Source: Gracilaria gracilis
Lineage: Eukaryota; Rhodophyta; Florideophyceae; Gracilariales; Gracilariaceae
Reading direction: 5' to 3'
DNA length: 64,000 nt
Assembly (NCBI GenBank): GCA_030374805.1
Contig: JARGSG010000031.1
Span: 310,001-374,000 of the forward strand
The notes below the pieces were generated by a model, which saw only the letters and a program-made list of their open reading frames with translations, had not been told where the DNA came from and did not search any database. The translations under genes and the position numbers were made by a program. Positions within the stretch are counted from its first letter, which is position 1. Every line of letters starts with the position of its first letter. Shown one piece after another: positions 57,560 through 64,000 of this stretch.

Positions 57560-60183
57560 TCTTAGTTATTCGGGACGGCGGGGACTCAACGAACGTTACG
57601 AGAAGAATATGCAGACGATCATCAGATGAGAATAGAGAAGAGGATACTAGACCATTTATGGCTCGCTCAGAAACAAGAGAAACGAATGGAAACTGAAACT
57701 GAAACCTCTCCTTAGCCGAATCAAATATGATTAGTGTGATGACGAGTGCGTTTTTTGGGTGTTCTCATATTGAGTGTTATGTTCTCAGGAGATATGTTGT
57801 TGGGAAGGAGGATGACGTTTAGATTTCTCGCCGTTGCACACCACGTTCTTGAGCTGGATGGCCCGGCTGTGTGCTAAAAGATGTAACGGTGTTTCGCGAT
57901 AGGCGTGCGCGTTTTCCATGGAGAGTGTGTGAGCACGATTTTTTCGTTGCGTGGCGTGGGCGACAGAATGTTGGAGTCCAGCGTCACGCGGTGCGTCGTT
58001 GGCGGCGCGGACACTAACTTGTCGACGTCGCCGACTGCCGAAATCAGCGGAGACACCTTCGGCGGCGGCGCCGACCAACTGGGCTACGGCGGTTCGGAGC
58101 CGTGCGGTAGCGCGGGGGGAAGCTGGGGAGAGTACCGCGGCTATCAAGAGGTGCGTCAGATTGCGCCTCGTGGGCGTGGCGGGTGCAAGCGGTTTTTCAG
58201 ACAACGTTGGCAGCAAAGAACTGCATGGCTTTGCGCCTCTGGCCGTCTTCTGAATCTCGAAGGCGAACAAACTACGAATCAGCATCCTGTTTCTGAATCT
58301 CGTTGATAGTCAATAGCTAGACGGGCGACAATCGGTATGCACCGGGCGGTCTATTTGTGACCTCGCAGAAACAAGAGACAGGGTTTTTTTACAGAGCCAC
58401 ACGCAATATCTTCAATAGTTAAGTTTTGTCAAACAATGTTACTTCAACTGGTAATCGAAGTTAATTTTCGTGTGGATTTCATCGTCTCCAGGTCCCACAG
58501 CCTGATAATTGAGATTAAATAGAAAGAGGGAAACGACGTACGCGATATAAAGTTAACATAGTCAGCAGCGCGTTTCTGTTACTCTAACTCGTAACCAGGT
58601 CTCTTGAACATGTGATGATCATATTCGAAATTACCACTGTTGATGCTTCCAAAGGCGAGCTGCGCAGCCGCATTTGGAGAAACCGGACAAAGATTGCGTT
58701 CGCAGGTGGGTTTTAAGTAGTGAGAAAGCTTCATGGGGCATGTGCTGACACAGTTTAAGTTGGTTGTACTCCATCTCGGAACCGAGCACTATAGGCTTGA
58801 ATGGAGAGTATTAGAAACGCTTATATCTTTTTTATGCCATTGATACGGAAAATGGGCTTTCTTCTTAGCAAGTCTCAGGGAGACGCAACATCGTCAACCT
58901 TAAAGGTTTTCAAAAGATACTGTTCGGCCATGATACGTATATACAATTTTGCATACATGTGGCTCGAGCTCTACAGTTATAGCAGATACTTCGTTATGAA
59001 ATAGTGTTTCTTAAATTGTAAGTGTAGTGTCGTTTGACGTAAAGCCATATTGGCATTTGAAACAGTTTGTTACTGCTTTCTAATTATGACTAGCATTGTT
59101 TCTCAGAATACGAACAAGATTCGTCACGTAAATTGCCTTCGCTCTAGTACCGTATCATTGTCTGAAGGGAATAGTTCTTTTAAGAAACACAGTTGTGGAC
59201 GTAGTTGTAAAGTGTTTCGAATACCGTATTTGAAGGTTGTCCTATTCATATGTGGAGTGATCAAGGAACTTTTCGTTTACTTTCAGTCGAGACGTCTTCA
59301 ATTGCTCTGGACATGAATGTCTTTCTATTGGGTTCTATCTCTTATTGTTGTTTCTACGACGGGGGTCAAATGTAAATATAATTGAGAAGTCAAAAATTAT
59401 TATAGAGAAGGACCCTGTTTAGGTTGAGAACCTGTATAGCTTTTGAGAAGGATTGAGCGTGAAATGACCCCTCTATATAGCTCAAAGACCCCTGCATGTT
59501 TTGGGCAGTGTGGTTACATGTTGCCCAAAGCGAATGACACGGTGTCATGCAAAGCAATTCGTAATGCACAACTTATGACATCATGTGAGGATGTTATCTT
59601 AGGTGCCACATCGCAAATGTAGTTTGAGATACAGTTTGAGATACAGTACTTGTGTCACAGAGGGTTAACTTTAGTAGCCTATGGCAGGGTATTTGATAGC
59701 CGTTTTATGTGGCGCCGCGTCACGGATTGTCACTCATTGAAATTACGGTTTACATATGTACGCTGACACGCAAGAGACCCTGACACGCAAGAGACCCCTC
59801 CACCTGGGTTCATAGGGCTTAATAATCTAACATTAATAAAAAAGATATTGAAAGGTCGTTCTTCAAAGCAACGCTCATCAAGTTAATAATAATTCTTGAA
59901 GGATGTGCTAAATTTTTTCCATTAAAATTTGTGGGCTTTTTAAAGTCTAATAAGACACATGGAGCCCCATAGATTGGTCATGTGTCTATAGTGAGCAATG
60001 ATGCGGATGCCCATGACATAACCGAAATTAGTGCATTCGGGATGTTTCCAATCCCTTAAAACGCCTCGAGGAGCCAAATATTTGCTTGCCTGGCGAACTG
60101 TACATTTCTAGATGCACCCAATGATGTAACTGGCGGTTTAAATTTTTCCTTGTATATAAAGATTTTTGCAAAGTGTTTAGTAC
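57560..60183. other. region between YR copy 2 and module M3
   Basis: A GC-rich island at 57,785-58,310 is open on both strands: 166 residues on the minus strand from ATG 58,285 (MLIRSLFAFEIQKTARG, with an Ala/Arg/Ser-rich N-terminus) and 133 on the plus strand. Neither is recognised. The rest is AT-rich with short frames only (58,801-59,004 and 59,050-59,316, plus strand). Small tandem duplications: AGTTTGAGATAC twice at 59,621-59,644 and CTGACACGCAAGAGACC twice at 59,763-59,796. No second protein follows YR copy 2 here. Confidence 0.4.
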
Positions 60184-60409
60184 ATATTACCTGCGCGATG
60201 ACCCCCGTTGGCGGTTGAATTTTGGAGGCAACATTTTGCTACGACCACGCGTAGTAAAACAGGCGCTCGTGTTCCCCTGTTCGTCAGTCACACATAGCGT
60301 GACTGACAGCGAGAGTAAGCATTTTGTTGTGCTTATTAGGCGGCTTCTACTACCGACATTTGAGGTTAAGTAGCCCTAGCAAATTCTCACTTGTCAACGT
60401 TGTGCCAGT
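60184..60409 (-). repeat. YR-element module M3, inverted
   Basis: Reverse-complement copy, about 95% like M1. Inverted repeat 2 lies at 60,234-60,259 and inverted repeat 1 at 60,283-60,307, with the same arms as in M1 and M2. The palindrome array follows directly on its right, mirroring the order array-then-M2. Confidence 0.85.
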
Positions 60410-60412
60410 GGC

Positions 60413-60575
60413 AGTGAGCGTTCACCGCTCTGTAAAGCGGTGAACGTTCACCGCTATGTAAAGCAATTTGTAAGACAGGGAACGTTCACTGCTGTACAAA
60501 GCAGTGAATGTTCACTGCTGTAATTTTACCGCACAGTGAACGTTCACTGTGCTGTACAGCAGTGAACATTCGGCA
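60413..60575. repeat. palindrome array beside module M3
   Basis: About six GTGAACGTTCAC units (two exact) with GCTGTACAGC and near variants between them. Confidence 0.85.
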
Positions 60576-60589
60576 GTGGTGTTTACGCC

Positions 60590-62400
60590 TCACTCATCTG
60601 TCTACGCATCCAACGGTGTGGTATTTCGAGCGCACTCGTCGTCCCTGCGAGCCGCGGTTTATTACAGCCGCCGTCACCGCTTAGCCACCGTTGCGACCTA
60701 TCCCCTGCTGTTGCCTACCCACGGCCGCCACCTAACTACAGTTGCATCCGCCCCCTCGCCACGATCGCCGCCGCCGAGCCTCTTTCGTTGCCTCCGTTTA
60801 TCTACCATTGCTTCGACCACCGTCGTGGCCAACGTCTATATATTGTCGCTCCAACCACCGTTGCCGCCGCCGCCTATCAAACGTCTCTCCGCTTATCATC
60901 GCCGCCTAGCTACCGTCGTCGCTACCGCCGCTCAGCCACCGCCGTCTAGCCACCACCACATCAACTCCAAACTCCTATCACCCTCGCTCTACGGCCACAC
61001 TACACCTCCATTGCCAAAACCGCTATACTACTGCCCCGCTACTTCCAAGCTACCGCCGCAACACTGCCACCGCCTCGCCAACTCTATAATACTGTCGCAC
61101 TATCGCTGCCGCCGCCACCGTCCAATTACATTGGCACTACTGCCGCACTATTTCCATGACCATCGCCACTGCCGCAATACTAATACGCCCGCCCCACCTC
61201 CGCATTACCACCACAGCCGCACCACCTGTATCCCCGCCATCGCTGCACCACCGCCACACCAAAGGGACGACTGCAGTACCTCTGCACCACAATCACAACC
61301 TCCGCTCCGTCGCCTCCGTCAGGCCGCCGCTATTGCCTGGTAAGGGCCAACGCCCAGCCACAGCCAAGCCACTACAAAGTCAACGTCACCACCGAGCATC
61401 CATCACCGCCGAGCGTCCGTCACCGCCGAGCATCTGTCACCGCCGAGCACCCTCCACCGCTGAGCATCCGTCACCACCGAGCATCCGTCACCGCCGAGCA
61501 TCCGTCACCGCCGAGCATCCGTCACCGCCGAGCGTCCGTCACCGCCGAGCCTCCACCAACTCCAGAGCCCCACCACAGCCCCATCGCCGCCACATCTCCA
61601 TCGCCGCCACAACACCGCCACCGCCACAACAACGCCACCGCCGAAATGCCGCTACCGCCGAAATGCCACTACCGCCGCCTTACCGCTACCGCCGAACCGC
61701 CGCCACTCAACCACGGCCACAAAGCCGCCGTCACAACCAAACGTGCTCCAACGCTTCGGGAGTGAAGCATCAAACCATTCCCAGTATAGCGCAAGCACCA
61801 ATCTACCGCCAAATCCACAGCCGCACCACCGCCACATTACTCCACCGATACCTCGGCAGCCACCTCCGCCGCCACACAATAGCCACCATTACCATAACTC
61901 TAGCTCCACCGCTACTGTCTCTTGGCGGCTAATGCCTCTCCATCGCCACCACCACAACCGTACTACCGCCAAAGCGAAGCCGACGCCACTCTATTGAAAC
62001 CGACAAATCACCGCCAGTGCCACCTTCAAGTCATCACTGGTACAACTACAGCACTTGTCTCGCCTCCCTCCTGCCGTTCCTTGCTCCGTTCTACTTCCGT
62101 TGCCCCTACCTCCACCGCCGCAGCTACCTTACAATTTCTGCCGTTCCCGCTGGGGTCGCTATCATTCCGCGACCTCTTTTTGCCACCGTCCTTTGCCACA
62201 CCGCCGTGATAACCGCAGCCGTCATTGTCATTCCGGCCTCCAACGACTTCCACTTTTCACGAGCGTCTTTTGGCACTCTGCCGTAACCACTGCCCACCAT
62301 TACCTTTCATTCGATGCCGCCATTGCTCACACCGCCTTGGCCCACGCCGCTGTGCTTTTTATACTTCGCGGCTGCCGTAACCGTCGCCTTTCTCTGCTGC
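60590..62400 (-). repeat. GGC/GGT-rich low-complexity tract, copy 2 (C-rich on the plus strand)
   Basis: About 1.8 kb of CCGCC and CACC triplets on the plus strand, the mirror of 54,735-55,760. Within it 61,385-61,554 is a minisatellite of about ten 17-bp units (CATCCGTCACCGCCGAG). Long Pro/His-rich frames (60,549-61,343 and 61,156-61,932) follow from the triplets and are not called as genes. Confidence 0.75.
61385..61554. repeat. 17-bp minisatellite
   Basis: About ten tandem units of CATCCGTCACCGCCGAG with few differences, so probably recent. Confidence 0.85.
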
Positions 62401-62506
62401 AAACGAAGTAGAAACGGACAGGGTTTTCGCGCTAGGCGCAAACAAAGAAGTGTGTGACGGCCCTACAGACGATGGTGTAGCCCCATGTTTGGCAAGTCTC
62501 ACTGCT

Positions 62507-63756
62507 TTACTTCTTGGTCTTAGGCTTTTTGTGAATTACCAATGCGACGACGTCGAAGACTTTGAGATTATCTGCAAGTATAACATCAAGTAATGTGAAA
62601 ACGTAATAAAGGTCACGAAGCTCATCCTTGATAAGGGAAAATGAGTTCATGAACACCAAAGCATCCTTTCCTTTCTTAGTTACGGGTTCCAGATTGTTCT
62701 TATCACCAATGCGTTGAAAAACAGGCGCAGTAATGTGCAGTAGTGCCTCCCAGGAACTACAAACCTCATCGAACAATCTTGGCTCCGGTCGCCCAGATGA
62801 GCCTGAGGCGATTGCATGATCAGGAGTAGAGGCTATCACACTTCTTGTTACACTACCACTCTGGATGTGATGGAGTTCTACCAAAAACGGATAACAGCAC
62901 CCACAAGATTCATGCGATTGAATTTTAGATGAGACACCTTGCTTCTTCTTCACGACATTACCCCTCGAAATAACAAAGTTCTCCATACGAACCCAAGCCT
63001 TTCTCATCTCCTGTTTTTAGACATCGCATCACCGAAAGGGACGTAACAGCAACGTTCTTGCAGTAATGTAGTACAATTTGTCAATGCTTCCGCACCCGCC
63101 TCTGAAAAGGACTCAAACATTGTAGGATTGCTAGGTGCGGCGGCGAACATGATTTTGTCAAACCCGGCCTGATGAATTCTGGGAATAAGGTCTCTGTAAC
63201 TTGAAAAAAACAATTTCATGAACTCCTTCTCATCCTTGATCTTCAGTTTTGTCATCCTATTTATTTTCTTGTCCCCATCTTCGGGCAGGGAAATAGCAAT
63301 TTCTCGGTACATGAGTGACAGTATGTACCACTAAAACCTGATCGCGGTGATTAGAAACAGTAACCGTAGGTCACAAATCCATGCAGGCATCTTCGTTTTT
63401 AATTCATATATCCATGGAATGATCTCAGCCGTGTTCTTTGCCAAACTCCGTGCACCAGTCTCCTCCTCTTCACGCACTGAGGTGTCCAGACCACATAGGC
63501 CTCTCCAAAAAGTTCCGAAATTTTTGTTGAGCGCCTTTGTGACTAGATTGGATCGAGCTGATCGAGACTGCAAACTTTTCATCTCTCTCTGAATGTCGTC
63601 CGGTAGATCACTAACTAAATCTGAAGCACGCTGGCGCAGGCGTGCAAAAACATTGTACCCGTCCGCAGAGATATTCAGATCAAGCATGCGATCGTAGAAA
63701 TCTGAAATGCTTGTACCTAAGTAGGCAGTTCTCATAGTGTCTTGGTAACTCTCCAT
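62507..63756 (-). pseudogene. YR-element second protein (gene B), copy 2
   Basis: Starts at ATG 63,756 (MESYQDTMRTAYLGTS) and runs left to 62,507; read in blocks 63,331-63,756, 63,004-63,312 and 62,507-63,007. Matches copy 1 throughout: LRQRASDLVSDLPDDIQ, NKNFGTFWRGLCGLDT, MPAWICDLRLLFLITAI (membrane segment), EFMKLFFSSYRDLIPR, CCYPFLVELHH, EPRLFDEV, SFSLIKDEL. Two breaks. The middle block AGFDKIMFAAAPSNPTMFES is better kept here than in copy 1. Family unknown. Its YR partner would lie to the right, beyond the window. Confidence 0.7.
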
Positions 63757-64000
63757 ACCGAACGAAACAAGTCACGATTCGGCCGTTACCAAGGGTAGTG
63801 GGTCTGCGAACAGTGACATCGAAATTCTATCTGCGAGGTTGACAGATGTCATAAGATATGGCCCTGTAGCACCCGTGGCTGCGCTGCCGATTTGGTTCAA
63901 TCAGAAAACGCTCAACAGTACTGAACTTGTCCGCTCTGTTGAACGAAATACGTCGCATGCCGTCTCTGCACTAGACCTTATCTAAGAGAGAGAAAAAGTC
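63757..64000 (-). other. sequence upstream of gene B copy 2
   Basis: Open on the minus strand near 63,790-63,900 (NQIGSAATGATGPYLMTSVN) but without a start or a match in copy 1. The window ends here. Confidence 0.3.

Noticed and set aside
60549-61932. Two long Pro/His/Arg-rich plus-strand frames
   Set aside because: Produced by CCGCC/CACC triplet repeats; the matching tract in the other orientation does not keep such frames.
1-64000. tRNA or rRNA genes
   Set aside because: No cloverleaf-like or rRNA-like sequence was noticed, though short tRNAs could be missed by eye.

Overview
The window is nuclear DNA from a eukaryote. It holds several nested chromodomain-type Ty3/gypsy retrotransposons, a Tc1/mariner transposon, and a small island of intact-looking, mostly intronless genes. 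A multicellular alga, perhaps a red alga, is my best guess from the compact intronless genes, the mass of Ty3 elements and one reductase of an algal/plant-like type. This is inference and weakly held.

Region by region. 1-2.2 kb: a decayed DNA-methyltransferase-like gene. 2.3-10.1 kb: old Ty3 element A, which carries an extra gene antisense to pol. 11.1-37.7 kb: a three-level nest. A Tc1/mariner element (TA plus inverted ends at 11,147 and 37,654) has Ty3 element F (LTRs at 11,489 and 36,048) inside its transposase gene. F in turn holds Ty3 element B (minus strand, right end 21,449) and the young, nearly whole element C (25,111-35,425, two 549-bp LTRs, target duplication TTCAC). C also has an antisense gene, related to that of A. 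37.7-43.4 kb: unrecognised decayed DNA and fragments of two more Ty3 elements, one of them called D. 43.4-46.5 kb: gene island with a 5'-truncated 2-oxoglutarate-oxygenase-like gene, an intact ketopantoate-reductase-like gene and a coiled-coil gene.

46.8-64 kb is the most unusual part: a tyrosine-recombinase (YR) element family that I do not recognise as a described type. Two co-linear YR genes of identical 1,218-bp span (50,038 and 56,342) go with a second conserved protein of about 420 residues with one membrane segment (52,067 + and 63,756 -). Three copies of a ~225-bp module (46,767 +; 56,007 +; 60,409 -) each hold two short inverted repeats whose arms are conserved around variable spacers, as in YR recombination sites. 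Arrays of the 12-bp palindrome GTGAACGTTCAC lie beside them, and the largest array is itself a ~350-bp imperfect palindrome centred near 49,687. Paired GGC/GGT-rich tracts occupy the same place in both orientations. The layout module - YR - second protein - GC-rich tract - array - module suggests head-to-tail plus inverted copies of a circular or plasmid-like YR element.

All long retroelements here are fossils with breaks. The YR copies are also broken. Only the gene island looks functional.
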